Assembly: GCA_002382445.1 (NCBI GenBank)
Contig: DGAQ01000057.1
Location: 1-33,189 of the forward strand
Length of the DNA stretch: 33,189 nucleotides
Source: Porticoccaceae bacterium UBA4026
GTDB lineage: Bacteria > Pseudomonadota > Gammaproteobacteria > Pseudomonadales > Porticoccaceae
Reading direction: 5' to 3'
Part shown: positions 14,733 through 22,943 of the stretch, piece by piece
Layout of the letters: each line of letters starts with the position of its first letter
Numbering within the stretch: position 1 is the first letter of the stretch
Notes under the pieces: generated by a model
Seen by the model: only the letters and a program-made list of their open reading frames with translations
What the model was told of the DNA's origin: nothing
The model's database searches: none
Program-made: the position numbers and the translations under genes

Positions 14733-14876
14733 CTAATGTATTTTGGAAAGGGCTTGAAAAATGGCATCGCCAAGTTTAAATTATACGATTACGGCACGCC
14801 AATTAGATAAATATTCTAATAAGCTCCTCATAGTTAACGCGGCCTATACTGTCGCGCCCCAACAAGGAGCTTCACA

Positions 14877-15176
14877 TTGCCCTATTTAACACTCTTCTGT
14901 GTATTAACCACTCTCCCCCTGTTAAATCAAACGATTGCGCCAGCCGTTGAATAGACTAAAGGCAAATTTGTCGACAAATTTCGTCAAATGGAAGAAATAC
15001 TACCTACCACAAACAATTATAGAGCTGCCGCAGGAGAACCTGGACAAGACTACTAGTAGCAACAGGTAGACTACAACATAACAGCTAGTTTAGATGAAGA
15101 ATCAAGGTCCCTAAGTGCCGGCCAAGAAATCACCTACCGCAATAACTCCCGGTCAAGCCAAATATGTTGGGCATGA
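14877..15176 (+). pseudogene. Relic of a secreted M1-family (PepN-like) metallopeptidase, N-terminal part
   Basis: A strong Shine-Dalgarno AAGGAG (14864-14869) precedes TTG 14877. The frame reads a hydrophobic, signal-peptide-like start (PYLTLFCVLTTLPLLNQ), then TAG at 14952, then LPTTNNYRAAAGEPGQDY, then two consecutive TAG codons at 15054-15059, then SLSAGQEITYRNNS, ending at TGA 15174. The pattern PT-N-YR-A-G-PG-Y followed by a strand ending in ITY-NNS is that of the N-terminal domain of exported M1 aminopeptidases of marine gammaproteobacteria. Three internal stops and loss of everything downstream, including any HExxH, mark it as dead. The family call is from memory of the family, without a search. 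Confidence 0.65.
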
Positions 15177-15382
15177 CATTATCGGTAGATTTTTATGAGT
15201 CAAGTAACGGTTGGCTATACCGAGCATACCTCGGCGGTTCGAAATATTTCACGATTCCCTGCAATCACTCTGGCCCTCACCAACCAACCTAGTCAATATT
15301 GAAGGTTTCGGGCCAATCCAATCTCTAAGTTTTAATGCCAAAACCGGCTGGCAAACGGTGCTTCTTGGTACTCAGTAATAGA
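15173..15382 (+). pseudogene. Decayed coding-like stretch, origin unknown
   Basis: Directly after the M1-like relic, the frame from ATG 15173 reads MTLSVDFYESSNGWLYRAYL and on to a TAG about 34 codons later. The +1 neighbouring frame then reads SLWPSPTNLVNIEGFGPIQS and ends with two adjacent stop codons near 15380. Both pieces have protein-like composition (aromatics, Gly, no low complexity) and would join across one frameshift. I do not recognise the family. It may be the remains of the same gene after an internal deletion, or of a second gene. Confidence 0.35.
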
Positions 15383-15415
15383 TTAATAGAATTTTCCATG
15401 CTGATATAAAGCTCC

Positions 15416-15437
15416 ATTGAGTTAGCTTGAACTCAAT
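15416..15437. repeat. Perfect 8-bp inverted repeat
   Basis: ATTGAGTT (15416-15423) and AACTCAAT (15430-15437) form a perfect stem with a 6-base loop. No T-tract follows directly, so it is not a classical terminator. A second hairpin lies at 15510-15537 (AATAGG/CCTATT outer pairs) and a rho-independent terminator at 15548. Together they could form a short structured RNA in this gene-free stretch. Confidence 0.45.
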
Positions 15438-15547
15438 CCCTCTCCTTTTAAAAAAAAATAGTAAAACGCATAATTTATTTGAACTAAATGAATATTGCTT
15501 GGTCTCAATAATAGGAGGAATGTAATTCTCCCCTATTTCTCCCTCTC

Positions 15548-15584
15548 AGGGCCTTATAACTTTATGTTTAAGGCTCTTTTTTTT
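15548..15584 (+). terminator. Rho-independent terminator without an intact upstream gene
   Basis: AGGGCCTTA (15548-15556) pairs with TAAGGCTCT (15569-15577), with one G-U pair, around a 12-base loop and is followed by eight T residues. It reads on the plus strand. The nearest intact plus-strand gene upstream is the thiolase ending at 14732, 0.8 kb away. It therefore belongs to the decayed genes, to a small RNA, or to an attenuated leader of the oxidoreductase that starts at 15732. Confidence 0.75.
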
Positions 15585-15731
15585 GACGCTATCACTTATG
15601 GTAGCCGCTATAAATCGGCTTTTTATCCAGTGTTTTTTTGCAAACTCTAACGCTGACTTTTACTTTGTAATTTCGATCATAAAGTGGGAAACTTTCAACA
15701 GTTTAAATCCCTCCGCGCTAAAGGAATAAAG

Positions 15732-16745
15732 ATGAAGCAAATTCAACTCGCCAGCCCCGGTGGACTGGGCAACCTGCAACTTGTGGAAACTGATAAGCCA
15801 AAACCAACTGCAGACCAAATTCTTATCAAGGTGTCGTCCAGCAGTCTTAACTATCATGATTTACTGGTGGCCCAAGGACAGATTCCAACCGAAGATGGCC
15901 GCGTTATATTATCCGACTGTGCTGGTGAAGTGGTGGAAATAGGCTCAGCAGTGACAAAATGGGAGGTGGGTGACATCGTGATGAGTTCTTGTTACCCCCA
16001 CTGGATAGAAGGCGCACCCGAGTACCAACTACTTAGCTTTATTGGCGACAATGAAGATGGCTATTCTACAGAATATATGGCTATCTCCGAGAAATCTGTC
16101 ACTAGAATTCCCAATGGTTGGACTCGGCCAGAAGCCGCCACCCTTCCCTGTGCCGGCCTAACCGCTTGGCGAGCACTGGTTGATGAAGGCCGTCTTCAAT
16201 CTGGCGAGACTGTTCTGGTCCAAGGCACTGGTGGCGTATCCATTTTTGCCTTGCAACTGGCTAAGTCAATGGGCGCTAAGGTAATAGCCACCTCATCTTC
16301 TGCCGAAAAAATGGAGCGCCTAAAAGCCCTTGGTGCTGATGAGGTCATTAACTACAAAGAAGAGCCACAATGGGGCAAAGCCGTACTAGCCAAAACAGCT
16401 GGTCTTGGTGTGGATCATGTCATTGAAGTTGGCGGTGGTGGTACATTTGGCGAGTCAGTTCGGGCCGCCAAACTCGGTGGCCACATTGCCTTAATCGGTG
16501 TCCTAAGTGGCCCAGCGGTTAGTCAAATTATCTTACCTCGAATATTTATGAAACAGCTCCGCATGAGTGGCATCGCGATGGCCAATCAGCAATCACAGAT
16601 CGCTATGGTAGAGTATTTAGATAGGTCATCCATCAGACCCATAATCAGTGATACCTTTGACCTGGCAGATATAGCCAGTGCATTTCAACACCAGATTGAT
16701 AACAAGCACTTTGGTAAAATTTCTATTTTGATCAATAATGATTAA
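15732..16745 (+). CDS. Zinc-independent MDR family NAD(P)-dependent alcohol dehydrogenase / quinone oxidoreductase
   Basis: The 337-residue protein belongs to the medium-chain dehydrogenase/reductase superfamily. An N-terminal GroES-like domain (MKQIQLASPGGLGNLQLVET, SSLNYHDLLVAQG, DCAGEVVEIG) is followed by a Rossmann domain with VLVQGTGGVSIFALQLAKSMGAKV. NYHD and the missing cysteine lobe place it with quinone-oxidoreductase-like or zinc-lacking members. The substrate is unknown; enoyl or quinone reduction is possible. I chose ATG 15732 because AAGGA lies six bases upstream and it gives the family N-terminus. A weak promoter candidate (TTGACG 15583, TATAAA 15609, 20-bp spacer) overlaps the T-tract of the terminator. 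It converges with the next gene at a 15-base gap. Confidence 0.88.
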   Translation: MKQIQLASPGGLGNLQLVETDKPKPTADQILIKVSSSSLNYHDLLVAQGQIPTEDGRVILSDCAGEVVEIGSAVTKWEVGDIVMSSCYPHWIEGAPEYQLLSFIGDNEDGYSTEYMAISEKSVTRIPNGWTRPEAATLPCAGLTAWRALVDEGRLQSGETVLVQGTGGVSIFALQLAKSMGAKVIATSSSAEKMERLKALGADEVINYKEEPQWGKAVLAKTAGLGVDHVIEVGGGGTFGESVRAAKLGGHIALIGVLSGPAVSQIILPRIFMKQLRMSGIAMANQQSQIAMVEYLDRSSIRPIISDTFDLADIASAFQHQIDNKHFGKISILINND

Positions 16746-16760
16746 CTCTCTGACCTAGGC

Positions 16761-17678
16761 TCAAGAGAGGCCTGAGATCAGTTGAGCGAACTCCGCCAAC
16801 AGGGGCGCAGGCAAGGTATGTCCCATACCCTCATAGCAAACTAATTTTGCGTGGGGGATATGTTTTTTGGTGTCTATGCCACCGCTTACGTCGACCAAAA
16901 GATCCTGATTTCCATGAATGATCAGGGTTGGCGCCACAATTGTCATCAATAGCGTAATTCGGCTCGGCGCTGACCGTATTGCGGCCATCTGGCGCAGATA
17001 ACCGGCTGGATTATTTGAGCGCTTAAATTCAGCTTTAACCTCAGCTCTTACTTCATCATCTGAGACTGGGTACCCTGGGCTGCCGAACATTTGCCGGATT
17101 CTCACCGAATTTTCTAATGCCGATGTCCCCTTGGGAATGGGCTTGACCATCTGGCGGGCGACGGCAAACGACGCCATGCCTTTGCCAAAGGCGCCTGTTT
17201 TAGACATTATAGAAGTCAATGACAGCACTCTGTCAGGGTAGAGCCCGGCCACTAGCTGGCTAATCATGCCCCCCATCGATATGCCAACAACATGAGCCTT
17301 TTCAACCCCTAACGCGTCCAGCAAACCCACTGTATCGGCAGCCATATCATTTAGGCTATAAGGGACATTAACTGGAACACCCAGCCATGAGTTAATGGCT
17401 AACCGAAACAAACTAGGCGCAACTGCACCCTCCATTTTGTCGGTCAGACCAATGTCACGGTTATCAAAGCGTATCACTCTAAAACCCTGCGCAACCAAGA
17501 GATCACAAAATTCCATTGGCCATCGCACCAACTGGTTGTAAAGCCCAGCAATGAGCAACACAACCGGATCTTCAGCCCGACCAAACTCTTGATATGCCAT
17601 GCGGATACCATTGGACTGAACGAACTCCGTACCCAGGTCACTGATGCCATTAGTACTCTTGCTGCTGCTCTCAGTCAT
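16761..17678 (-). CDS. Alpha/beta-fold hydrolase
   Basis: The 305-residue hydrolase has the nucleophile elbow GISMGGMIS with Ser134, an acid in IIHGNQDLLVDV (Asp259) and His287 in YEGMGHTLP. The order and spacing are those of esterase/lactonase-like alpha/beta hydrolases, and RFDNRDIGLTDK before the cap region is typical of the group around aclacinomycin methylesterase-like enzymes. No signal peptide is visible, so it is probably cytoplasmic. Substrate is unknown. It was probably the downstream partner of the acyl-CoA synthetase whose remains end 28 bases before its start, which suggests a lipid or ester catabolic role. Confidence 0.85.
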   Translation of the reverse strand: MTESSSKSTNGISDLGTEFVQSNGIRMAYQEFGRAEDPVVLLIAGLYNQLVRWPMEFCDLLVAQGFRVIRFDNRDIGLTDKMEGAVAPSLFRLAINSWLGVPVNVPYSLNDMAADTVGLLDALGVEKAHVVGISMGGMISQLVAGLYPDRVLSLTSIMSKTGAFGKGMASFAVARQMVKPIPKGTSALENSVRIRQMFGSPGYPVSDDEVRAEVKAEFKRSNNPAGYLRQMAAIRSAPSRITLLMTIVAPTLIIHGNQDLLVDVSGGIDTKKHIPHAKLVCYEGMGHTLPAPLLAEFAQLISGLS

Positions 17679-17706
17679 TCTCTATCCCTAGCGTGATTTT
17701 CTGCCG

Positions 17707-17865
17707 TTATTGTTTACTTAACTCACGACGCACTATCTTACTCTCTGGCCATTTAGGCAAGTCGCCTGAAAAATGAACAGCCCGCGGGACTTTATATACC
17801 GCTAACTGCTCTCGGCAAAAGTCCATCAAATCTCTCCCACTCAGGTCGGGGTTACTTGCCAGCGC
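17707..17865 (-). pseudogene. Relic of an AMP-forming acyl-CoA synthetase, last 52 codons
   Basis: The 257-base gap between the hydrolase and the alkylsulfatase contains, on the minus strand, an open frame of 52 codons ending at TAA 17709-17707. It reads DLMDFCREQLAVYKVPRAV and then DLPKWPESKIVRREL. This is the C-terminal domain of ANL-superfamily synthetases: the A8-to-A10 end, with YKVPR and the catalytic-lysine motif usually written GKI-RREL, here SKIVRREL. A stop codon lies four codons upstream of the fragment. The adenylation domain (about 450 residues) is absent. It is a remnant left by deletion. The sequence is well conserved, which implies that the loss was relatively recent. Confidence 0.85.
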
Positions 17866-17935
17866 AATAGATATTTACGAACTGAGACCTGTCATCAATG
17901 TGCTTAGAGAATCTCTTCTTTCCACCTGTTGCCCG

Positions 17936-19927
17936 TTAAGGAAGTACGATATTAAACTCGTCGCTGGACTCGCCCAGCAATGAGAAGAATTTAACTAGCT
18001 TAAGCAGACTCCCCTCTATGCTCAGCTGATCAGAAGTGATTATCTCCATGATGTCGACTTCTCCCACCAAAATACCAACGAACAACTTTTGGCTGATTTT
18101 GATACTGGCATCGGCTGTTTCATCATACGCCGCCTCTCGGTAGTACATCACTGAGTTCCTAATAGTTAGCACAAAATTTTGATTCCGCTCGGTAAACAGT
18201 ATATTAAGTGCAAGCTCCTCTCCTTCTGCTTTTTCGGCATCTAAAGTTACCGATAGGGCCTTCATAAACTCTAGTAGAGGTACTTCTTGTAAAAAGGCCT
18301 TGGAGGATGTTTTGCTATAACGTTTTTGAACCCTGCCAGATATCAGCTCAGCCGCACCCGAGAGATAGATGTCCCGCCAAGGCGCGGACTCCGCCTGATA
18401 GCCCATCTGGCGATAAGCCTCAGCTAACATTTCACGAGCGGCTATATTGTTAGGCTCAGCAAATACCAGATGATTTAAAACCTCACCAACCCAACGATAG
18501 TCGCCTTTATCCATATAATCACTAGCGCGCTGTAATATTGCCGCCGAACCGCCCATAAACTCCACGTAATGCGTTGCAGACTGTTCTGGGGGTAATGGGT
18601 TTAAATTGGCTGGGTTGCCGTCATACCAGCCAAAATAGTGCTGATAAACCGCCTTGCTGTTATGGCTTAGGGTGCCGTAATACCCTCGAACATGGAAATT
18701 TTTAGCTAAGTCCTTGGGCAGTTTTAACGTTTCGGCAATCTCACGTGGGGTGTATCCCAAATTAGCTAGCCGCAAGGTCTGATCATGGATAAATTTATAC
18801 ATATCTTGCTGCTGTTGCATTTGGGTAATAATTCGCTCATGACCCCAGGTTGGCCAGTGGTGACTATTGAAAAGTATTTCTACCTCGTCCAGCCTGTCAA
18901 TTGACTGTCCGATGTAATCACTCCACAACAGGGCATCACGAACCTTTGCTCCGCGAAGGGTTAACACATTGTGCATGACATGTGAAAGTACCTCTGCGCC
19001 GCAAAAAGCTTTCCACTTAGGGAGGTAAAAGGTTAGCTCTGCTGGTGCTTCTGATCCGGGCATGTTGTAAAATTGAAAATCAACGCCATCGACGTTTAAA
19101 TCAACCACAGGCTTATCGATGCTGACGCTCGGTGGGATAATAGCAATACTGCCAAACACCACCTGTTTGCCTAGCCCCGCATCAACATGGCCAGTCGCTG
19201 AGTGCTCTAAGGAGTCACCGAACATAAAATTCCCGCGACGAGTCATTGCCGGGCCAGCAATAATGTTTTCACTGGTGGCCTCTTGGATAAATCCGGCAGG
19301 GGCAATTATTGGAATACCTTTTTTAGCGGCTCCAGCGGCCGTAGTGAGCGACAACACCCCAGCAAAGTGATCAGCGTGGCTATGAGTAAAGATTACGCCA
19401 GTAAGGTTTATTTCGCCCAGTTGCTGTTCAGCAAATTTCATCGCGGCCGTTGTGGTTTCTAGGCTGGTTAGCGGGTCAACCACGATCCATCCATTATCAC
19501 TTTTGATGAGGGTTGTATTAGCTAGGTCAAAACCGCGCAGCTGGTAAATACCTTCATCGACCCTAAACAGTCCACGAATATTATTTAATTTGGCTTGTCT
19601 CCATAGACTGGGGTTTACGGTCGCCGGGGCCTCACCCTTGATAAAATCATAGCTTGCTGGATTCCAAATGGTCAAACCCAAATCATTAACCAACTCGTCA
19701 TTGGGCGCATAGGCAATCAACCCTCGAGTGGCATCTTCAAAATCCTGCTGATTGTCTAAATCTAAGTTATCGGCAAAACCTTGATTGTAGTCACGGGTAA
19801 AGTCACTCGCGGCACTTTCATCCATCGTAGACTGGGTTATCTGTGGATCGCATCCGAGCAGCATAAAAACAAAACAATTCAGTGTAAAAAGACGCAAAAT
19901 TTGAAACCTTAAGTCTAAACCGACCAT
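17936..19927 (-). CDS. SdsA-type linear alkylsulfatase, lipoprotein
   Basis: This 663-residue protein is a type III (metallo-beta-lactamase fold) alkylsulfatase like Pseudomonas SdsA1. These enzymes hydrolyse sulfate esters such as dodecyl sulfate to alcohol plus sulfate using two zinc ions. THSHADHFAGV gives the HxHxDH metal motif. GWIVVDPLTSLETT precedes it, and a central dimerisation/helical region with NSHHWPTWGHERI follows. The last 120 or so residues are an SCP2-like sterol-carrier domain (DASIKISQKLFVGIL). The N-terminus FVFMLLGCDPQ is a lipobox with Cys26 and Asp at +2, which in E. coli favours inner-membrane retention. GGGAG Shine-Dalgarno-like sequence precedes the ATG. It may form an operon with the regulator and SDR upstream. 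Confidence 0.92.
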   Translation of the reverse strand: MVGLDLRFQILRLFTLNCFVFMLLGCDPQITQSTMDESAASDFTRDYNQGFADNLDLDNQQDFEDATRGLIAYAPNDELVNDLGLTIWNPASYDFIKGEAPATVNPSLWRQAKLNNIRGLFRVDEGIYQLRGFDLANTTLIKSDNGWIVVDPLTSLETTTAAMKFAEQQLGEINLTGVIFTHSHADHFAGVLSLTTAAGAAKKGIPIIAPAGFIQEATSENIIAGPAMTRRGNFMFGDSLEHSATGHVDAGLGKQVVFGSIAIIPPSVSIDKPVVDLNVDGVDFQFYNMPGSEAPAELTFYLPKWKAFCGAEVLSHVMHNVLTLRGAKVRDALLWSDYIGQSIDRLDEVEILFNSHHWPTWGHERIITQMQQQQDMYKFIHDQTLRLANLGYTPREIAETLKLPKDLAKNFHVRGYYGTLSHNSKAVYQHYFGWYDGNPANLNPLPPEQSATHYVEFMGGSAAILQRASDYMDKGDYRWVGEVLNHLVFAEPNNIAAREMLAEAYRQMGYQAESAPWRDIYLSGAAELISGRVQKRYSKTSSKAFLQEVPLLEFMKALSVTLDAEKAEGEELALNILFTERNQNFVLTIRNSVMYYREAAYDETADASIKISQKLFVGILVGEVDIMEIITSDQLSIEGSLLKLVKFFSLLGESSDEFNIVLP

Positions 19928-19966
19928 TAATAACTCCCTTTCGATTTGTTTTATACGTTGTTATTT

Positions 19967-20680
19967 TTAAGACTCTTCGGTGACTATTTCTCGTTGAAGC
20001 GCGGCCGTATCATAGATTAAATAACGATCACAGTGCATGCCCAAGATTCCCATTTCTGTCCACTCTCGAAATATTTTATTGACTCGTTGCCGAGAGCCCA
20101 GACATAGACGGGCGAAATCATTTTGACTCAGTTTTATATCAAGACATATACCCAACTCTTGCTCAACACCATGGTGTAATATTAAATCTAAAATTCGTCC
20201 CGCGAGTCTAGCCCTTAAAGAATAAAAAGCCATGCCGGCTAGTAAGCCACTCATTTGCCTCGCGCGCCGCACACTGTCATAGAAAAGGTTTTTATACAAA
20301 ACAGGATATTTCTCACCTACATCCAGTAACGCAGCTCGCGGGACTACTAAAATGTTCGCGGCCACTTGGACCTGAGCTTCTTGAATACGGCTGTCTTCGT
20401 CAACGAGAGAAAAATGCCCTAACCAATATTGAGGAGCCAAATCATCTAAAGCAAACTCTTGCCCCGATGAGCTAATAATAGAAATTCGAAGGCGTCCGGA
20501 TAAAAGGCAATAAATTGAGGCGGTTTTTTCACCCACCTGATATAGGTATTGTCGAGGAGAAAAATGCTTTACTTGCGCAGACTGGACGAGTTTATCTAAA
20601 CCCTGAGCCGGTATGTTTTGAAACCAGATTGATTTCTGGATGATTTCAGCTAAATCGTATTGGCTTGCATGGTCAGTCAT
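19967..20680 (-). CDS. Crp/Fnr-family transcriptional regulator
   Basis: The 237-residue protein has an N-terminal cyclic-nucleotide-type beta-barrel at about residues 15-130 (PRQYLYQVGEKTASIYCLLSG), a long dimerisation helix and a C-terminal winged helix. The recognition region is SQNDFARLCLGSRQRVNKIF near residue 185. The phosphate-binding cassette of true cAMP binders (GE...R-x-A) is not preserved; the corresponding stretch reads LGHFSLVDEDSRIQ. No Fnr-type N-terminal cysteine cluster is present. The effector is therefore unknown. It lies 39 bases upstream of the alkylsulfatase gene and is a good candidate to control it. Confidence 0.88.
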   Translation of the reverse strand: MTDHASQYDLAEIIQKSIWFQNIPAQGLDKLVQSAQVKHFSPRQYLYQVGEKTASIYCLLSGRLRISIISSSGQEFALDDLAPQYWLGHFSLVDEDSRIQEAQVQVAANILVVPRAALLDVGEKYPVLYKNLFYDSVRRARQMSGLLAGMAFYSLRARLAGRILDLILHHGVEQELGICLDIKLSQNDFARLCLGSRQRVNKIFREWTEMGILGMHCDRYLIYDTAALQREIVTEES

Positions 20681-20743
20681 TCAATTCTCTACCCGCATGA
20701 TGATTAAATAATAATTTTGGGCTTAGATTGCATAGCTTACCGC

Positions 20744-21559
20744 TCAAAAGAAGCGCGCGTAATGGACAGGTAAAAGACGCGCAAGTAAGTCAATGATAGT
20801 AGACCCTTTGCCCACTTTAATCCGCGTCTGACCCTTTCTAATCCCGCCTAAAATATCTTCAGCTGCGCGCTCGGCGGTCGTCAGAAATCTCGCTTCAATT
20901 GCTGTCTTTATCTCTTCCGCGCTCTTTCGGCTTTTAGGATCAATGGTCATTCGTGAACTTTGGGCAATATCAGTTTGTATTCCCGCAGGGAAGGCACAGG
21001 CAACTTTAAGTGTTTTACCCATAAAACCGACCTCATGACGAAGCGCATCGCTAAAGCCACGGACTGCAAACTTAGACGCGCTGTAAGCTGTCCCCATCAC
21101 TGAGGAGATCAAACCAAAGACGCTCGAGACATTAACAATAGTGCTACCACCCGTGTTTTGCATCAGAGGCAAAAATGCCTTACAACCATGTACCACCCCC
21201 CAATAGTTAATATTCATTACCCAGTGCATATCTTCAAGGCTGGCATCTTTAAAAAGCGCTCCCATGCCAACGCCCGCGTTATTTATCAACAGGTCTACAT
21301 GGCCATGCTGCTTTTGTACGCTGTCTGCAAATGTTTTGACTTCAAACCACTGACTAACATCCACGGTGTGCAGAGTGACATGAACTCCGCCATCAAAGAG
21401 GTTGCTATCTAAAACAGACTGGGTGTGCTCAAGAGACTCTGCGTTGATATCAGCCAGCGCCAGATGGCATCCTTGCTGCGCAAGACTGATTGCCAAGGCC
21501 CGGCCTATGCCCGAACCAGCACCCGTTATGACGGCAACTTTCCCCGAAAAACTATTCAT
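20744..21559 (-). CDS. Short-chain dehydrogenase/reductase (classical SDR)
   Basis: The 271-residue classical SDR shows the cofactor loop ITGAGSGIGRA at 11-21, an acidic residue after beta-2 (ALADIN) that suggests NAD(H) preference, LINNAGVG, and the catalytic Ser146-Tyr159-Lys163 set (AYSASKFAVRG). The C-terminal part (QTRIKVGKGSTIIDLLARLL) resembles SDRs found with lipid and xenobiotic catabolic genes. Substrate is unknown. It is the first gene of a possible SDR-regulator-alkylsulfatase unit on the minus strand. An alkylsulfatase yields a long-chain alcohol, and this SDR could oxidise it, but that is inference. Confidence 0.88.
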   Translation of the reverse strand: MNSFSGKVAVITGAGSGIGRALAISLAQQGCHLALADINAESLEHTQSVLDSNLFDGGVHVTLHTVDVSQWFEVKTFADSVQKQHGHVDLLINNAGVGMGALFKDASLEDMHWVMNINYWGVVHGCKAFLPLMQNTGGSTIVNVSSVFGLISSVMGTAYSASKFAVRGFSDALRHEVGFMGKTLKVACAFPAGIQTDIAQSSRMTIDPKSRKSAEEIKTAIEARFLTTAERAAEDILGGIRKGQTRIKVGKGSTIIDLLARLLPVHYARFF

Positions 21560-21644
21560 ACTGTGATCCCTGATGCAACTCTGTGGGTATACAAAGACCC
21601 ATCATTTTTTGATTTCTATTATTATTTATAGATAGCGCTATACG

Positions 21645-21678
21645 AAAAAAACATCGCCCCGCACTTAGCGGAACGATG
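21645..21678 (-). terminator. Rho-independent terminator of the MaoC-SDR-thiolase operon
   Basis: On the minus strand CATCGTTCCGC (21678-21668) pairs along its full 11 bases, two as G-U, with GCGGGGCGATG (21662-21652) around the loop TAAGT. It is followed by seven T residues (21651-21645). It begins 25 bases after the thiolase stop codon and separates this operon from the SDR gene downstream. Confidence 0.88.
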
Positions 21679-21702
21679 CTCTTGATTCAGCCTATGGCGC
21701 AA

Positions 21703-22884
21703 CTAGAGAACCTCGAAAAGCCCTGCTGCACCCATACCACCGCCAACACACATAGTGATAACAACGTATTTCTCACCACGACGCTTACCTTCCATCAACG
21801 CATGCATCACCATACGCGCGCCACTCATTCCAAATGGGTGACCAATAGAAATAGAACCGCCATTAACGTTCAAACGATCCATAGGAATACCCAATTTGTC
21901 ACGACAATAAATAACCTGGACTGCAAAGGCTTCGTTCAATTCCCACAGGCCGATGTCTTCGATCTTAAGGCCGTTGCGTTTAAGTAGCTTAGGAATGGCA
22001 AAAATCGGACCAATACCCATTTCATCAGGCTCACAACCAGCAACAGCCATACCACGGTAGACGCCTAGAGGCTCTAAGTTTCGCTGAGATGCCAACGTAC
22101 CATCCATCAGCACAACAGCCGCTGCGCCATCGGACAACTGCGAAGCATTACCACCGGTAATGGTGCCGCCATCGCGAACTGCCCTAAGGCCACTTAACCC
22201 TTCAAGATTGGTACCCGGCCGGTTGCCCTCGTCCTTAGACAGAGTCACTTGCTCTTCGGTTACTTCGCCCGTCTCACGATTAGTCACTAATTTGGTGGCT
22301 GTCACCGGAACAATCTCATCAGCATATAAGCCGGCTTCCTGAGCCGCAGCGGTGCGTGCCTGCGATATTACCGAATACTCATCTTGCGCTTCACGAGAAA
22401 TATTGTAACGACTAGCCACAGTTTCTGCTGTATCGAGCATGGGCATATGAATCAACGGAGCATGCTTCATCGCCAGGGGATCAGCAACACGGTGAGTATT
22501 GAAATGCTCATTTTGAATCAAGCTAATGCTCTCACAACCACCAGCAACAATTACCGACGAACCGTCGTTAACAATATTATTAGCGCCAATCGAAATAGCC
22601 ATTAAGCCAGAAGAACACTGGCGATCCACAGTCATACCCGACACAGTAACGGGCAGCCCAGAAGCCATAGCTGCCTGACGCCCTAGATTCATTGTTTGGG
22701 TCCCCTGTTGCATCGCCGCACCCATGATGCAATCATCTATCTCTGCGGGATCGACGCCAGAGCGAGCCACAGCTGCACTGATAGCATGCGAACTCATAGA
22801 GGGTGACTGAAGATTATTGAATGCTCCCCGAAACGCTCTGCCGATTGGAGTGCGAGCGGCTGAAATGATTACTGCTTCTTTCAT
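21703..22884 (-). CDS. Thiolase, acetyl-CoA C-acyltransferase
   Basis: The 393-residue thiolase carries the nucleophile Cys90 (DRQCSSGLMAI), the LNEAFAVQ motif, His in SIGHPFGMSGARM and the second catalytic Cys in TMCVGGGMGAAGLF. Length and motifs fit FadA-like degradative thiolases. It is the last gene of the minus-strand operon MaoC hydratase / SDR / thiolase, so it would cleave the 3-oxoacyl-CoA made by the SDR. A rho-independent terminator follows. Confidence 0.93.
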   Translation of the reverse strand: MKEAVIISAARTPIGRAFRGAFNNLQSPSMSSHAISAAVARSGVDPAEIDDCIMGAAMQQGTQTMNLGRQAAMASGLPVTVSGMTVDRQCSSGLMAISIGANNIVNDGSSVIVAGGCESISLIQNEHFNTHRVADPLAMKHAPLIHMPMLDTAETVASRYNISREAQDEYSVISQARTAAAQEAGLYADEIVPVTATKLVTNRETGEVTEEQVTLSKDEGNRPGTNLEGLSGLRAVRDGGTITGGNASQLSDGAAAVVLMDGTLASQRNLEPLGVYRGMAVAGCEPDEMGIGPIFAIPKLLKRNGLKIEDIGLWELNEAFAVQVIYCRDKLGIPMDRLNVNGGSISIGHPFGMSGARMVMHALMEGKRRGEKYVVITMCVGGGMGAAGLFEVL

Positions 22885-22943
22885 AATGATTTCCTTAGTT
22901 TATAATTTGACGTTAAATTTTACTTATTTAAACAAATATGAGA

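Larger units (their letters stand above)
14733..15731. other. About 1 kb without an intact gene
   Basis: This stretch between the FadI-like thiolase and the MDR oxidoreductase contains no intact reading frame. It holds the M1-like relic (14877-15176), an unidentified decayed frame (to about 15380), inverted repeats at 15416 and 15510, and an orphan terminator at 15548-15584. It reads as the graveyard of one or two former genes, possibly with a surviving small RNA or leader. Confidence 0.7.

Noticed and set aside
16746..16769. CTCTCT...AGAGAG repeat as a bidirectional terminator between the convergent MDR and hydrolase genes
   Set aside because: Only six pairs, overlaps the hydrolase stop codon and lacks a T-tract on either strand.
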